Assembly: GCF_002858745.1 (NCBI RefSeq)
Contig: NZ_PJRO01000006.1
Span: 186,001 to 250,000, forward strand
Length of the DNA: 64,000 nucleotides
Reading direction: 5' to 3'
Source of the DNA: Mesorhizobium loti
GTDB taxonomy: Bacteria; Pseudomonadota; Alphaproteobacteria; Rhizobiales; Rhizobiaceae
How positions within the stretch are numbered: the first letter of the stretch is position 1; every line of letters starts with the position of its first letter. A program made the translations under genes and the position numbers. Positions 17,598-26,584 of the stretch are shown here, one piece after another. The notes under the pieces were generated by a model. That model ran no database searches and had not been told where the DNA came from. It was given only the letters and a program-made list of their open reading frames with translations.

Positions 17598-18197
17598 ATG
17601 GGTTGGCATGGTTCCAAGCAGAATGGGCGTCACGGCGGCGGCGGCCGTGATATCGGCCACGGCAACGGTGCAGGGCATCGAGAAGACCGCAGTTCCAGTG
17701 AACAACATGGCGGAGGCGACCGTCACGGTGGTGCGCTGCAACCTCAATTTGGCTGGGGGCGAACCGGGCACGAGACCGGACAAAGAAAAAATACGCTAGC
17801 GAGCAGCACCCACGGAGGTTCAAACAGCACGGCTCAACTTTCGGCGGGCGTGTCCAAGTTTGTTGTTGTCGTCGCGATAGTTGCTTTGGTCTTCTGGTCG
17901 CTGCTCGCCTGGGGAGCCTATGAGCTTGTCGATGTGCTGGGCAGCTGGCTTTCCACCAACGGTGGCACGTTGCTGCAAGGCGGCAGGGATGCCGCAGGTG
18001 CAGTCGGTATCGGCAAGGAAGTCATCGACAAGGTCGATATCCAGGGCACGGCCAGACTGCTTCAACAGCTTGTTGGCGCGGCGCTGGTGGTCGCGCGTCC
18101 GACCATCGTGTTCGTCTGGGGCCTCGGGGTGCTGGCAATCATGGCCGCACCGTTCGTCGTCAGGCGGCTCGATCGCTTCGTTCGTTCAAGGCACTGA
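17598..18197 (+). CDS. Gly/His-rich membrane protein of unknown function
   Basis: A 199-residue protein. Residues 1-75 are low-complexity, rich in Gly, His, Asn and Arg (WHGSKQNGRHGGGG region). A hydrophobic segment VVVVAIVALVFWSLLAWGAY lies about residues 89-108, and a second (IVFVWGLGVLAIMAAPFVV) about 171-189 near the basic C-terminus RRLDRFVRSRH. A strong AAAGAGGAGG site precedes the ATG at 17598. The topology suggests a small envelope protein with an exposed His-rich N-terminus; function unknown. Confidence 0.72.
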   Translation: MGWHGSKQNGRHGGGGRDIGHGNGAGHREDRSSSEQHGGGDRHGGALQPQFGWGRTGHETGQRKNTLASSTHGGSNSTAQLSAGVSKFVVVVAIVALVFWSLLAWGAYELVDVLGSWLSTNGGTLLQGGRDAAGAVGIGKEVIDKVDIQGTARLLQQLVGAALVVARPTIVFVWGLGVLAIMAAPFVVRRLDRFVRSRH

Positions 18198-18207
18198 GGA
18201 GAAGTAT

Positions 18208-18723
18208 TCAGCCGAGATCTTTCGGGCGCAAGAAATGGGTGAGCGTGGCCGTGCCGGCATCCAGGTTGGACCACTCGCCGTCGAACTCGAACACCGCCAG
18301 AGCGCCGGTCGGAAATTTCTTCTTGAGCGACTTTACCAGTTTGCCGGGCGATGCCTTGCTGGCGAGGCGGATGGCGAGGTCACCGAGGCCGGGATTATGT
18401 CCGAGCACGAGCAGCGTCTGCGAGTCCGCGGCTTCGCGCTGGATTTCCCCGAGAACTGCATCGGCTGGCGCTTCATAGATACCGAAGGAGAAATCGGGCT
18501 CGGGTCGCGACGGCCATTCGCCCGCGACCAGCCTCCAGGTTTCGCGCGTCCGTTCTGCTTCGGAAACCAGCGCACGGTCCGGAAGCCAGTTGCGTTGCGC
18601 GATAGTGTGGCCGATCAGCAGCGCTGCCTCGACACCCCGCGGCGCCAGCGGGCGCTCGATATCGGTCAGATCGGGATCGTCCCAGCTTGATTTGGCGTGG
18701 CGCAGCAGAAGAAGCCGTTTCAT
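18208..18723 (-). CDS. SixA-like phosphohistidine phosphatase
   Basis: A 171-residue histidine phosphatase. The catalytic LLRHAKSSW motif (RHG-type, His8 region) is at the N-terminus, with the second His in LLVLGHNPGLGDL. It is the short form without a cap, like SixA, which removes phosphate from phosphohistidine proteins. It is convergent with the preceding membrane protein and upstream of purN on the same strand, with a repeat element between them. Confidence 0.9.
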   Translation of the reverse strand: MKRLLLLRHAKSSWDDPDLTDIERPLAPRGVEAALLIGHTIAQRNWLPDRALVSEAERTRETWRLVAGEWPSRPEPDFSFGIYEAPADAVLGEIQREAADSQTLLVLGHNPGLGDLAIRLASKASPGKLVKSLKKKFPTGALAVFEFDGEWSNLDAGTATLTHFLRPKDLG

Positions 18724-18773
18724 GACATGATCCTCGCGATACGCTTTCGGAAGCTGGGTGGAACCGGAAAGCT

Positions 18774-18880
18774 AGCTCATCGGCCCGAAAATCGGAATCG
18801 ATTTTCGGAAAGCACGATGCGTAGATTCAAAGTGTTAGAGCGTTCTTTGCGCGTCCGAAGGACACGCGGCGCTCTAAGGC
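18774..18880 (+). repeat. Extragenic palindromic repeat, copy A
   Basis: Contains two stem-forming parts: CCGAAAATCGGAATCGATTTTCGG around 18784-18807 (quoted by its halves CCGAAAATCG / CGATTTTCGG) and the GAGCG...CGCTC stem at about 18838-18874. The same order, GATTTTCGGAAAG, then ATGCG, AGATTCAAAG, TTAGAG and CGCGTCC, recurs inverted in copy B. It reaches into the 3' end of purN, whose stop codon lies in its last stem. Confidence 0.75.
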
Positions 18881-19587
18881 GTGATGCGCGCCAATTGCTC
18901 AAGATCAATGCTGGTGCGCAACGGATTGGGCGCGGCGACAACAGCGCCGGCAGCCGCTTCGTTTTCTGCGAAGCCGGAGAAGGCGGTGTGGCCCCCTTCC
19001 ATGTGCGCCTTGCCTTCTGCCACCAGTCTCAATGCTGTCGGATAGATCTGATGCTCGGCCTTGAGCACCCGGGCTGCCAGGCTGCTCTCGCTGTCGTCGA
19101 GCCGGACAGGAACGGCCGCCTGCGCGATGATCGGACCTTCGTCCATTGCAGGGGTCACGAAATGCACGGTGCAGCCATGGATGCGCATGCCGGCGTCCAG
19201 TGCGCGCCGATGCGTGTCCAGCCCCTTGAAGGACGGCAGCAGGGCAGGGTGGATGTTGATCATCTTCCCCTGCCATTTCTCGACGAAGGGCGTGGTGAGC
19301 AGGCGCATGTAGCCGGCCAGAGCCACCAGTTCGGCGCCGAAGCCAACCAGGGCAGCGTCGATCGCCGCGTCATGCGCGTCCTTGCTTGGATGGTCGGCGC
19401 GCGCCACGACCTTGGTCGGGATGCCACGCGCGATCGCAATACCGAGGCCGGCGGCGTCCGGCTTGTCGGAAATGACACCGACGATTTCGGCCGGGAAATC
19501 CGGATCGCTGGCGGCTGCAATCAGCGCGGTCATGTTCGAGCCGCGGCCGGAAATCAGGATCGCGGTGCGCTTGCGTTCTGGTCTCAT
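18874..19587 (-). CDS. purN: Phosphoribosylglycinamide formyltransferase
   Basis: A 237-residue PurN, which formylates GAR with N10-formyl-tetrahydrofolate in purine synthesis. Motifs: phosphate-binding ISGRGSNM (about residues 12-19), [10 protein letters not shown], catalytic Asn and His in [18 protein letters not shown] (about 110-127) and catalytic Asp in [12 protein letters not shown]. It overlaps purM by four bases and is co-transcribed as purM-purN. The C-terminus beyond the fold is about 30 residues longer than E. coli PurN; the last codons and the TAG lie within a repeat element. Confidence 0.96.
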   Translation of the reverse strand: MRPERKRTAILISGRGSNMTALIAAASDPDFPAEIVGVISDKPDAAGLGIAIARGIPTKVVARADHPSKDAHDAAIDAALVGFGAELVALAGYMRLLTTPFVEKWQGKMINIHPALLPSFKGLDTHRRALDAGMRIHGCTVHFVTPAMDEGPIIAQAAVPVRLDDSESSLAARVLKAEHQIYPTALRLVAEGKAHMEGGHTAFSGFAENEAAAGAVVAAPNPLRTSIDLEQLARITP

Positions 19588-20648
19588 AGACTGATCGAAC
19601 CCCGATAGATCACGCCGGTGTCGCGACGCGGCACGATGCGACCGATCGGCGTGACCGTCTCACCGGCTTCCTGAAGTACGGCAGCTACCTGGGCGGCCTG
19701 GCCGGAGGCCACCACAACGATCATGCCAATGCCGCAGTTGAAGGTACGCATCATTTCGGCTGGTGCGACCCCGCCGGTCTTGGCGAGCCAGGAAAATACA
19801 GGCGGCACGTCAATGGCGTCGAGGTCGAGTTCCGCGGAAAAATCCTTCGGCAGAACGCGCGGAATGTTGTCGGGAAAGCCGCCGCCGGTAATGTGGGCAA
19901 GCGCCTTGATGCCATGGGTGTTGCGGATCGCCTTCAGGATCGACTTCACATAGATGCGGGTGGGCTCGAGCAGTGCTTCAGCCAGGGTCAGGTCCGGCGC
20001 GAATGGCGCCTTCGCCTCCCAGGAAAGACCGCTGGCAGCTACGATGCGGCGGATCAGTGAATAGCCGTTGGAGTGTGGACCGGAAGAAGCGAGACCGAGC
20101 AGGACGTCGCCCTCGACAACATCGTCGGTCGGCAAAAGCTGGCCGCGCTCGGCGGCACCCACGGCAAAACCGGCAAGGTCGTAGTCCTTGTCCTGGTACA
20201 TGCCGGGCATTTCGGCGGTCTCGCCGCCGATCAGTGCGCAACCGGCCTGACGACAGCCTTCAGCGATACCGCTGACGATCGCCACGCCATGGTCGGGATC
20301 AAGCTTGCCAGTAGCGAAATAGTCGAGGAAGAACAGCGGTTCGGCGCCCTGGACAATAAGGTCGTTGACACACATGGCGACGAGATCGACACCGATGGTG
20401 TCGTGTTTGCCGGCGTCTATGGCGATCTTGAGCTTGGTGCCGACGCCATCATTGGCGGCAACCAGAACCGGGTCGGTGAAGCCGGCCGCCTTGAGGTCGA
20501 ACAGGCCGCCGAACCCGCCGATCTCGCCATCGGCGCCCGGCCGGCGGGTGGCCCGCACCAGCGGTTTGATCTTTTCCACCATCAGATTGCCGGCGTCGAT
20601 GTCGACGCCCGCGTCGGCATAGGTGAGCCCGTTGGTTCGTTCGTTCAT
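19584..20648 (-). CDS. purM: Phosphoribosylformylglycinamidine cyclo-ligase
   Basis: A 354-residue AIR synthetase, the ATP-dependent ring closure of FGAM to AIR. Motifs: [11 protein letters not shown], the [15 protein letters not shown] site (about residues 63-74), [12 protein letters not shown], and the [12 protein letters not shown] loop. The start is set at MNERTNGL; the upstream in-frame extension is not conserved. First gene of the purM-purN operon, divergent from the CDP-alcohol transferase gene with 313 bases between, which include repeat copy B. Confidence 0.96.
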   Translation of the reverse strand: MNERTNGLTYADAGVDIDAGNLMVEKIKPLVRATRRPGADGEIGGFGGLFDLKAAGFTDPVLVAANDGVGTKLKIAIDAGKHDTIGVDLVAMCVNDLIVQGAEPLFFLDYFATGKLDPDHGVAIVSGIAEGCRQAGCALIGGETAEMPGMYQDKDYDLAGFAVGAAERGQLLPTDDVVEGDVLLGLASSGPHSNGYSLIRRIVAASGLSWEAKAPFAPDLTLAEALLEPTRIYVKSILKAIRNTHGIKALAHITGGGFPDNIPRVLPKDFSAELDLDAIDVPPVFSWLAKTGGVAPAEMMRTFNCGIGMIVVVASGQAAQVAAVLQEAGETVTPIGRIVPRRDTGVIYRGSISL

Positions 20649-20756
20649 CGCGGTTCCCTGCTTGGTCCGGCGCAGCGGCCGGCGCCACCTTAGCGCGTCA
20701 CGCGGCTCTTCGCACGAACAGTCCGACCTCGCAACCGCAAGAGAATAGGTCGGCCA

Positions 20757-20865
20757 CGCGCATTGGAGCACCGCGCGTCCATTCGGACGCGCGAGGAGGC
20801 TCTAATGCTTTGATCTGGCGCATGATCCTTTCCGAAAATCGGTCCCGGTTTCCGAGGGTATACGC
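20757..20865 (-). repeat. Extragenic palindromic repeat, copy B (in the 313-base purM upstream gap)
   Basis: On the minus strand it reads ACCGATTTTCGGAAAGG, ATCATGCGCC, AGATCAAAGC, ATTAGAGC and then a CGCGCGTCC stem, the same order as copy A on the plus strand. It fills a third of the purM upstream gap (20649-20961). The rest of that gap shows no gene; promoters for purM and the divergent gene must lie on its two sides. Confidence 0.75.
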
Positions 20866-20961
20866 TGGACAATTCAGTGGATAGCGAACCGCTATTTCCT
20901 GTCTATTGCGGTTCGAGCCGCGTAAGCCCATGTATCGCCAGGAAACAAAGCGGGCTGCCTG

Positions 20962-21519
20962 TTGGTAATAACCATTCCCAACCTGATCTCCATTCTGCGC
21001 CTGCTGCTGGTGCCTGGGGTGGTGCTGGCCATGTTGCAGGCAGGCTGGGAGTGGGCTTTTGCCGGCTTCGTCATCGCCGGCGTCTCGGATGGTGTCGACG
21101 GTTTTATCGCGCGTCAGTTCAATCAACGCTCCAGGCTGGGCGCCTATCTCGACCCGATCGCGGACAAGCTTCTGCTGGTTTCCGTGTTCATCGTGCTGGG
21201 CATCAGCGGGGAACTGCCGCTATGGCTGGTGGTGGCCATGGTTTCGCGTGACGGGCTGATCATCTGCGCGGTCGTGCTGTCCTCGGTCATGGGGCATCCG
21301 GTGGAGGTGAAGCCCCTGTTCGTTTCCAAGGCCAACACCGCTGTGCAGATCATCCTGGCGGCGGAAGTGCTGGCGGAGCTGACCTTCACAATGCATCTCG
21401 GTCCGCTGCGCGTCACCTTGATAATGCTTTCCGGGCTCTTGACCGTGGCTTCGGCCGCGGCCTATCTCGTGGCCTGGCTGAGGCATATGAGCGGTAATGG
21501 CGAAAGCAGCACTCTCTGA
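20962..21519 (+). CDS. CDP-alcohol phosphatidyltransferase (PgsA-like)
   Basis: A 185-residue membrane enzyme of phospholipid synthesis. The signature D-G-x2-A-R-x8-G-x3-D-x3-D is complete as DGVDGFIARQ ... GAYLDPIADK (about residues 43-69). About four to five membrane segments. It starts with TTG at 20962, with no better start near. Its stop overlaps the next gene by 23 bases. It could be phosphatidylglycerophosphate or cardiolipin synthase; the acceptor alcohol cannot be read from the sequence. Confidence 0.88.
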   Translation: MVITIPNLISILRLLLVPGVVLAMLQAGWEWAFAGFVIAGVSDGVDGFIARQFNQRSRLGAYLDPIADKLLLVSVFIVLGISGELPLWLVVAMVSRDGLIICAVVLSSVMGHPVEVKPLFVSKANTAVQIILAAEVLAELTFTMHLGPLRVTLIMLSGLLTVASAAAYLVAWLRHMSGNGESSTL

Positions 21520-22657
21520 TCACGACGCGGCCGATGCGGCCGCAGCCGCCGCATTCCGACGCCAACTGCGTTTCTGGCTGGCCGGCGCGGTTATCCTGAT
21601 CGCCTTCCTTTATCTTTTCAGCGATATCCTGCTGCCCTTCGTGGCCGGCATGGTACTGGCCTATTTCCTCGATCCCGTTGCCGACCGGCTGGAACGGTTC
21701 GGTCTGTCGCGGGTCATGGCGACTGTGGTGATCCTGATCACCTTCATCGTCATCCTGGTGCTGGCTGCCGTTATCCTGGTACCGGTGCTGGCTTCGCAAT
21801 TGGCCGGATTCGCCGAGAAGCTCCCGGAATATCTCACCCGCTTGCAGGCGTTGGTCACCAACTTCGATCCGAAATGGCTGGAGCAGAAATTCGGTGTCGA
21901 TGCTGCTGGGCTGAAAGACGGGCTGAATTCGGCGCTAACCTCCGGTCTCGGTCTGCTGACGACCGTGTTCCAGTCATTGTGGAACTCTGGCAAGGCGCTG
22001 GTTTCGGTGGTGTCGCTGTTCGTGATCACGCCGGTCGTTGCCTTCTACATGCTGCTCGACTGGGACCGTATGGTGGCGACGGTGGACAGCTGGGTGCCGC
22101 GCGACCATGTCGAAACGGTCCGTCAGATCGCAGCCGACATCAACACATCCACTGCCGGTTTCGTGCGCGGGCAAGGCACGCTCTGCCTGGTGCTGGGCGC
22201 CATGTATGCGGTCGGCCTGACGCTGACGGGGCTTAATTTCGGCATTCTGATCGGCCTGTTTGCCGGCCTGATCTCGTTCATTCCCTATGTCGGCTCGCTG
22301 ACCGGCCTCGTGCTGGCCATCGGCGTTGCCATCGTCCAGTTCTGGCCGGAGTGGCCGATGATCGTTGCGGTGGCCGCTGTTTTCTTCATCGGACAGTTCA
22401 TCGAAGGCAATATCCTGTCGCCCAAGCTGGTGGGGAAAAGCGTCGGGCTGCATCCGGTCTGGCTGATGTTCGCGCTGTTCGCCTTTGGCGCGCTGTTTGG
22501 CTTCGTCGGCTTGCTTATTGCAGTCCCTGCCGCTGCAGCCGTCGCGGTGCTGGTGCGTTTTGCCATAGCGCGGTACCTGGAATCGCCCCTCTACAAGGGC
22601 CATGGCGTCGAACCGCCGCCTTTGCAGGGCAAGCGAACCAGGTCGCGACGCGGATAG
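21497..22657 (+). CDS. AI-2E family transporter (PerM-like)
   Basis: A 386-residue membrane protein of the AI-2E/PerM family with about eight segments: a first pair at about residues 27-75, a large cytoplasmic stretch with helices around AEKLPEYLTRLQAL, and the last group containing GLISFIPYVGSLTGLVLAI and the GNILSPKLVGKSVGLHPV motif. Members export AI-2 or act as Na+/H+ antiporters; the role here is unknown. Second gene of a three-gene operon with the phosphatidyltransferase and hdaA. Confidence 0.9.
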   Translation: MAKAALSDHDAADAAAAAAFRRQLRFWLAGAVILIAFLYLFSDILLPFVAGMVLAYFLDPVADRLERFGLSRVMATVVILITFIVILVLAAVILVPVLASQLAGFAEKLPEYLTRLQALVTNFDPKWLEQKFGVDAAGLKDGLNSALTSGLGLLTTVFQSLWNSGKALVSVVSLFVITPVVAFYMLLDWDRMVATVDSWVPRDHVETVRQIAADINTSTAGFVRGQGTLCLVLGAMYAVGLTLTGLNFGILIGLFAGLISFIPYVGSLTGLVLAIGVAIVQFWPEWPMIVAVAAVFFIGQFIEGNILSPKLVGKSVGLHPVWLMFALFAFGALFGFVGLLIAVPAAAAVAVLVRFAIARYLESPLYKGHGVEPPPLQGKRTRSRRG

Positions 22658-22664
22658 AGAATTG

Positions 22665-23354
22665 ATGGAACGGCCGCGTCAGCTTCCGCTCGATCTCGGG
22701 CACGGCACCGCCTATTCGCGTGACGACCTTGTCGTGTCGGCCTCGAACATGCAGGCGGCGACGCTTGTCGATCATTGGCCGGCCTGGCCGGCCCCTGTGG
22801 TGGTTCTGGCGGGGCCTGCCGGGTCCGGCAAGACACATCTAGCCGAAATCTGGCGCGAGGCAGCCGATGCCGTTGCCATCGACGCCAGCAAGATTGCGCA
22901 AGGTGCAGTTGCCTTTGACGGGCGGCCTGTTCTGATTGACGACATCGACGTCTACGACTTCGACCAGCAGGGATTGTTCCATCTCATCAACAGCGTTCGG
23001 GGCGCGGGTTCTCACCTCCTGCTGACTGCAAGGCGTTTTCCGGCCGCCTGGGGCATCACGCTGCCCGATCTGGCGTCGCGCCTGAAGGCGGCGGCTACCG
23101 TCGAGATCCATGAGCCGGACGACATGCTTCTGGCCGGCGTCATCACAAAACTGTTTGCCGACCGCCAGGTCGAAGTCGAACCGCATGTCGTGCAATATCT
23201 GGTACGGCGTATCGAGCGCTCGCTCGCAACCGCGATGCGGGTGGTGGGTCGGCTCGACCGCATGGCGCTGGAACAGCAGGCGCGCATCACCCGAACCATG
23301 GCAGCCGACGCCGTCAGCGCCATGGATGAAGGGCAGGGAGAGTTCGAGCTATAA
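22665..23354 (+). CDS. hdaA: Regulatory inactivator of DnaA (HdaA)
   Basis: A 229-residue DnaA-like AAA+ protein without the DNA-binding domain. The N-terminal QLPLDLG is a beta-clamp-binding motif, Walker A is GPAGSGKTH (about residues 49-57), and the Walker B region is VLIDDIDVY. It promotes ATP hydrolysis on DnaA with the clamp and so limits re-initiation. The start at 22665 places the clamp motif at residue 6. Last gene of its operon, followed by a repeat with a strong hairpin. Confidence 0.9.
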   Translation: MERPRQLPLDLGHGTAYSRDDLVVSASNMQAATLVDHWPAWPAPVVVLAGPAGSGKTHLAEIWREAADAVAIDASKIAQGAVAFDGRPVLIDDIDVYDFDQQGLFHLINSVRGAGSHLLLTARRFPAAWGITLPDLASRLKAAATVEIHEPDDMLLAGVITKLFADRQVEVEPHVVQYLVRRIERSLATAMRVVGRLDRMALEQQARITRTMAADAVSAMDEGQGEFEL

Positions 23355-23369
23355 GGCGCTTCGCCTTAG

Positions 23370-23470
23370 CGCAATTCCAGGAAAAGTGTGTAACGGTTTT
23401 CCGTCCGGAATTGCGTAAAAACAAAGAATTAGAGCGTTTCCGCGTTTCCGTGAAAAACGGAAACGCTCTA
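23370..23470 (+). repeat. Extragenic palindromic repeat, copy C
   Basis: Two nested stems: CGCAATTCC (23370-23378) with GGAATTGCG (23407-23415), and AGAGCGTTTCCG (23431-23442) with CGGAAACGCTCT (23458-23469). The element matches copy D through GGAATTGCGTAAAAACAAA and the following stem. It lies between the convergent hdaA and ATPase genes and could end transcription from both sides. Confidence 0.85.
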
Positions 23471-24544
23471 GGTGCCCGGCTCTATCCGGTTGCCGCTGAC
23501 CGGATCGAAGATATGCTGCGCGGCCCGGTCGACGGCAAGGTGCACCTGCTGTCCTGGCGCCAGCGTCGGCCGGCCTATGGCATAGATGCGCAACTGTTCC
23601 CCGGCGAGGCGCACGTAGTATTGCGTTGACATGCCGAGCGGCTCGACCACCTCGACCTCCGCTTTGAGCGAACCGTCATCGACGATCCTGATGTCTTCCG
23701 GCCGCACGCCGACGGTAAGGACGTCGCCGTCCTGTAGTGGCAGGCCGTCAGGCAGGCGCAATTTCTGGCCGTCGCTGAACACGGCCTCGGCGATGCCTTG
23801 CCTGGCAACGGTTGCCGGCAGGAAATTCATCGCCGGCGAGCCTATGAAGCCAGCGACGAACATGTTGGCGGGACGGTCGTAGAGTTCCAGCGGCGCGCCG
23901 ACCTGCTGCACGCTGCCATTGTGCATGACGACGATACGGTCGGCCATGGTCATGGCTTCGGTCTGATCGTGTGTGACATAGATCGAGGTGGTCTTAAGCT
24001 GCTGGTGCAGCGCCTTGATCTCCGTGCGCATATGGGTGCGCAGCTTGGCGTCAAGATTGGACAAGGGTTCGTCAAACAGGAAGACCTGTGGATCGCGCAC
24101 GATGGCGCGGCCCATGGCGACGCGTTGGCGCTGGCCGCCGGAGAGCTGGCGCGGCAGGCGCTGCAACAGGGGATCGAGCCCCAGCCGCTTGGCGGCACCT
24201 TCGACGCGGGTCTCGATCGCGGCCTTCCCGGTCTTTCGCAACATCAGGCTGAAACCCATGTTGGAAGACACATCCATGTGCGGATAGAGCGCATAGGACT
24301 GAAACACCATGGCGATGTCGCGGTCCTTCGGTGCGACATCGTTGACGATGCGATCGCCGATGCGGATGTCGCCGCCCGAGATCTCTTCCAGGCCGGCGAT
24401 CATGCGCAGCAGAGTTGACTTGCCGCAGCCGGATGGCCCGACCAGCACCACGAACTCGCCGTCGGCGATTTTCAGATCGACCTCGTTGAGAACGCGGACG
24501 ACGCCATAGTCTTTCTTGACCTTTTCCAGCGTAACGGAAGCCAT
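23468..24544 (-). CDS. Sugar-type ABC importer ATPase (UgpC/MalK family)
   Basis: A 358-residue ATPase for a carbohydrate-type importer. Walker A GPSGCGKST (about residues 36-44), Q-loop region FQSYALYPHMDV, signature LSGGQRQRVAMGRA, Walker B VFLFDEPLSNLD, switch His in YVTHDQTEAMT; C-terminal TOBE domain from about 235. The ATG at 24544 is chosen; a GTG two codons upstream would overlap the permease. Last gene of a minus-strand cluster (GntR, PLP enzyme, binding protein, two permeases, ATPase). Confidence 0.95.
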   Translation of the reverse strand: MASVTLEKVKKDYGVVRVLNEVDLKIADGEFVVLVGPSGCGKSTLLRMIAGLEEISGGDIRIGDRIVNDVAPKDRDIAMVFQSYALYPHMDVSSNMGFSLMLRKTGKAAIETRVEGAAKRLGLDPLLQRLPRQLSGGQRQRVAMGRAIVRDPQVFLFDEPLSNLDAKLRTHMRTEIKALHQQLKTTSIYVTHDQTEAMTMADRIVVMHNGSVQQVGAPLELYDRPANMFVAGFIGSPAMNFLPATVARQGIAEAVFSDGQKLRLPDGLPLQDGDVLTVGVRPEDIRIVDDGSLKAEVEVVEPLGMSTQYYVRLAGEQLRIYAIGRPTLAPGQQVHLAVDRAAQHIFDPVSGNRIEPGT

Positions 24545-24546
24545 GA

Positions 24547-25395
24547 TCACCCCTTGACCGCACCGGCGGTGAGCCCGGTGACGAGATAGCGTTGCAGGAA
24601 GGCGAAGAAGATGCAGACCGGGATCAGCGCCAGCACCGAGGCGGCCATCATCTGCCCCCAGTCGACGGCGAACTTGCCGATGTACGTGAGCAGTCCGACA
24701 GCGAATGTCTTCTTGTCGTCGCTCGAGATCAGCATCAGCGCAAAGAGCAGCTCACTCCAGGCCGCGGTGAAGACAAAGCCCAGTGTCGCGCCCATGCCGG
24801 GCAAGGTGAGGGGCACGATGATGCGCCGCATCGCCTGCGCTCTGGTGCAGCCGTCGATCATGGCGGCCTCTTCCAGGTCCTTTGGGATGCCGTCGAAGAA
24901 GGACTGCATCAGGAAGGTCGCGAAGGCGGTGTTGAAGGCCGTGTAGATGATGATCAGGCCGGTGAGGCTGTTGATCAACCCGACCTGACCCATCATGCGG
25001 TAGATCGGTGGAATGACCATGACCAGGGGGAAGGTCTGGGTGAGCAGCAACATGATGGCAAGGGCCGCCTTGCCACGGAAGGTGAAGCGCGACATGGCAT
25101 AGCCTGCCAGCGTGGCGATGACGGTAACCAGGGCCGCCGTCGACAACGAGACGATGACGCTGTTCAGGAAGTAGCGCGGAAAGTCGGTGGCGCTCAGCAC
25201 CGTCGTGAAATTCTCGAAGGTCGTGCGCGACGGCCAGAGCGTAATGCCTTCCGAATAAAGCAGTGACGTCGGGGTCACCGAGATTTTCAGCGTCCAGAAG
25301 ATCGGAAACAGTGCAAACAGCACATAGGCGGTGATTGCCGCATAGAGGCCGATGCCGCCGAGCAGGCGCGAGGATTGAGTTTGTCCGGCGATCAT
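24547..25395 (-). CDS. ABC importer permease (MalG type)
   Basis: A 282-residue inner-membrane permease with six segments. The EAA loop EEAAMIDGCTRAQAMRRIIV (about residues 186-205) contacts the ATPase. It starts immediately at the stop of the preceding permease (shared bases at 25395) and leaves two bases before the ATPase start, so translation is coupled. Forms the pore with the 25395-26306 product. Confidence 0.94.
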   Translation of the reverse strand: MIAGQTQSSRLLGGIGLYAAITAYVLFALFPIFWTLKISVTPTSLLYSEGITLWPSRTTFENFTTVLSATDFPRYFLNSVIVSLSTAALVTVIATLAGYAMSRFTFRGKAALAIMLLLTQTFPLVMVIPPIYRMMGQVGLINSLTGLIIIYTAFNTAFATFLMQSFFDGIPKDLEEAAMIDGCTRAQAMRRIIVPLTLPGMGATLGFVFTAAWSELLFALMLISSDDKKTFAVGLLTYIGKFAVDWGQMMAASVLALIPVCIFFAFLQRYLVTGLTAGAVKG

Positions 25396-26306
25396 CAGAC
25401 ATGCCTCACGAGTGTGCGACGGATGCCGATCAGCACGAGCGCGTACAGGATGAGCAGGACAAGCAGCAGCACGGCGATGGCGGAAGCATAGCCTTTGTCC
25501 AGTGACTTGAAGGCGCTGACATAGATGTAAACCGGCATGGTGGCTGTCGAGCCGGCGGGGCCACCCTCGGTCATGACGAAGATCAGGTCGGCGAAAGTGG
25601 CGATCCAGATCGTGCGCAGCATCACAGTGATGGCGATCGTCGGTGCCAGGAAGGGCAGCGTGACCTTGGCGAAACGCTGCCAGGGGGTGGCGCCGTCGAT
25701 GGCCGCCGCCTCATGCAGTTCCGAAGGAATGGACTTGAGCGCTGCCAGCAAGGTGATGGCGAAAAACGGCACGCCGAACCAGACATTGGCGATGATTGGC
25801 CCCCACATGGCGGTTGCCGGGTCGGAGAGGATGTTGGTCGGTTCGGCTTTCAGGCCCAGAGCGTGGAGCCAGTGCGGCAGCGGGCCGATGATGGGGTTGA
25901 ACAGCCAGGCCCAGGTCAGGCCGGAAAGAAAAGATGGCACTGCCCAGGGCAAGAACACCAGCGCCTGCACGATGCGGCGGCCGGTAAAGGGTTTGTCGAG
26001 CAGCAACGCCAGTCCGAGGCCGAGGAAAAATTGGAAGAACAGGCTGGCGATGGTCCACCAGGCGGTATTGGTCAGCGCTTCGCCCAGCAAAGGGTCTGAC
26101 AGCATCGCCTGGTATTGGCCGAGCCCGACGAACTCCGACTTGAAGGCGGAGAACTTCCGGAACGAATAGCCGATGCCGATGATCAGTGGCACAAGCAACA
26201 CCGTGACCAGAAGCACGATGGCCGGGCTGAGATAGAGCCAGGGCTCGAAGGACGCAAAGGACAGGCCTTTGCGGCGCGTTGGCGCGCTGCCGATAGCGAT
26301 GGTCAT
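25395..26306 (-). CDS. ABC importer permease (MalF type)
   Basis: A 303-residue inner-membrane permease, six segments. The EAA loop [20 protein letters not shown] is at about residues 203-222. The start is set at 26306 because the preceding in-frame codons overlap an intergenic repeat and are unlike permease sequence. Separated from the binding-protein gene by 278 bases that hold repeat D and hairpins, so permeases may be less expressed than the binding protein. Confidence 0.93.
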   Translation of the reverse strand: MTIAIGSAPTRRKGLSFASFEPWLYLSPAIVLLVTVLLVPLIIGIGYSFRKFSAFKSEFVGLGQYQAMLSDPLLGEALTNTAWWTIASLFFQFFLGLGLALLLDKPFTGRRIVQALVFLPWAVPSFLSGLTWAWLFNPIIGPLPHWLHALGLKAEPTNILSDPATAMWGPIIANVWFGVPFFAITLLAALKSIPSELHEAAAIDGATPWQRFAKVTLPFLAPTIAITVMLRTIWIATFADLIFVMTEGGPAGSTATMPVYIYVSAFKSLDKGYASAIAVLLLVLLILYALVLIGIRRTLVRHV

Positions 26307-26319
26307 CACAATCACTCGC

Positions 26320-26421
26320 GAGAGCAATTCAGCAAAACTGTGCGACGGTTTTGCGTTTGGAATTGCGTAAAAACAAAAAGTTAGAGCGTTTCCGTGTTCC
26401 CGAAAAAGCGGAAACGCTCTG
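26320..26421 (+). repeat. Extragenic palindromic repeat, copy D
   Basis: Same element as copy C: an imperfect GAGCAATTC / GGAATTGCG stem, TAAAAACAAA, then AGAGCGTTTCCG (26383-26394) with CGGAAACGCTCT (26409-26420). It lies inside an operon, between the binding-protein and first permease genes. Confidence 0.85.
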
Positions 26422-26487
26422 ATGGCGAACCGGTGCGGACGATCTTTCCCTTTTCCGATATCGGGGGACGCTGTCCGGCAGGACGGT

Positions 26488-26577
26488 GAGGGGCGGCGCC
26501 AGCGGGGGAGAGTCAGGCTTCGCCGCCCCTCGTTCGGCCTTTCGGGCCGTTTCACTAGTCTCCCGATGGGGGGAGAC
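26488..26577. terminator. Hairpin cluster inside the ABC operon
   Basis: GAGGGGCGGCG (26488-26498) pairs with CGCCGCCCCTC (26521-26531); a CGGCC-TTTCG-GGCCG stem follows at about 26535-26549; GTCTCCC (26558-26564) pairs with GGGAGAC (26571-26577). They start right after the binding-protein stop. No U-tract is clear, so they are more likely to stabilise the upstream mRNA or attenuate than to end transcription fully. Confidence 0.45.
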
Positions 26578-26584
26578 CAGATTG

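Noticed and set aside
18774..26421. CRISPR-like repeats
   Set aside because: Copies are thousands of bases apart and individually palindromic; no regular spacers.
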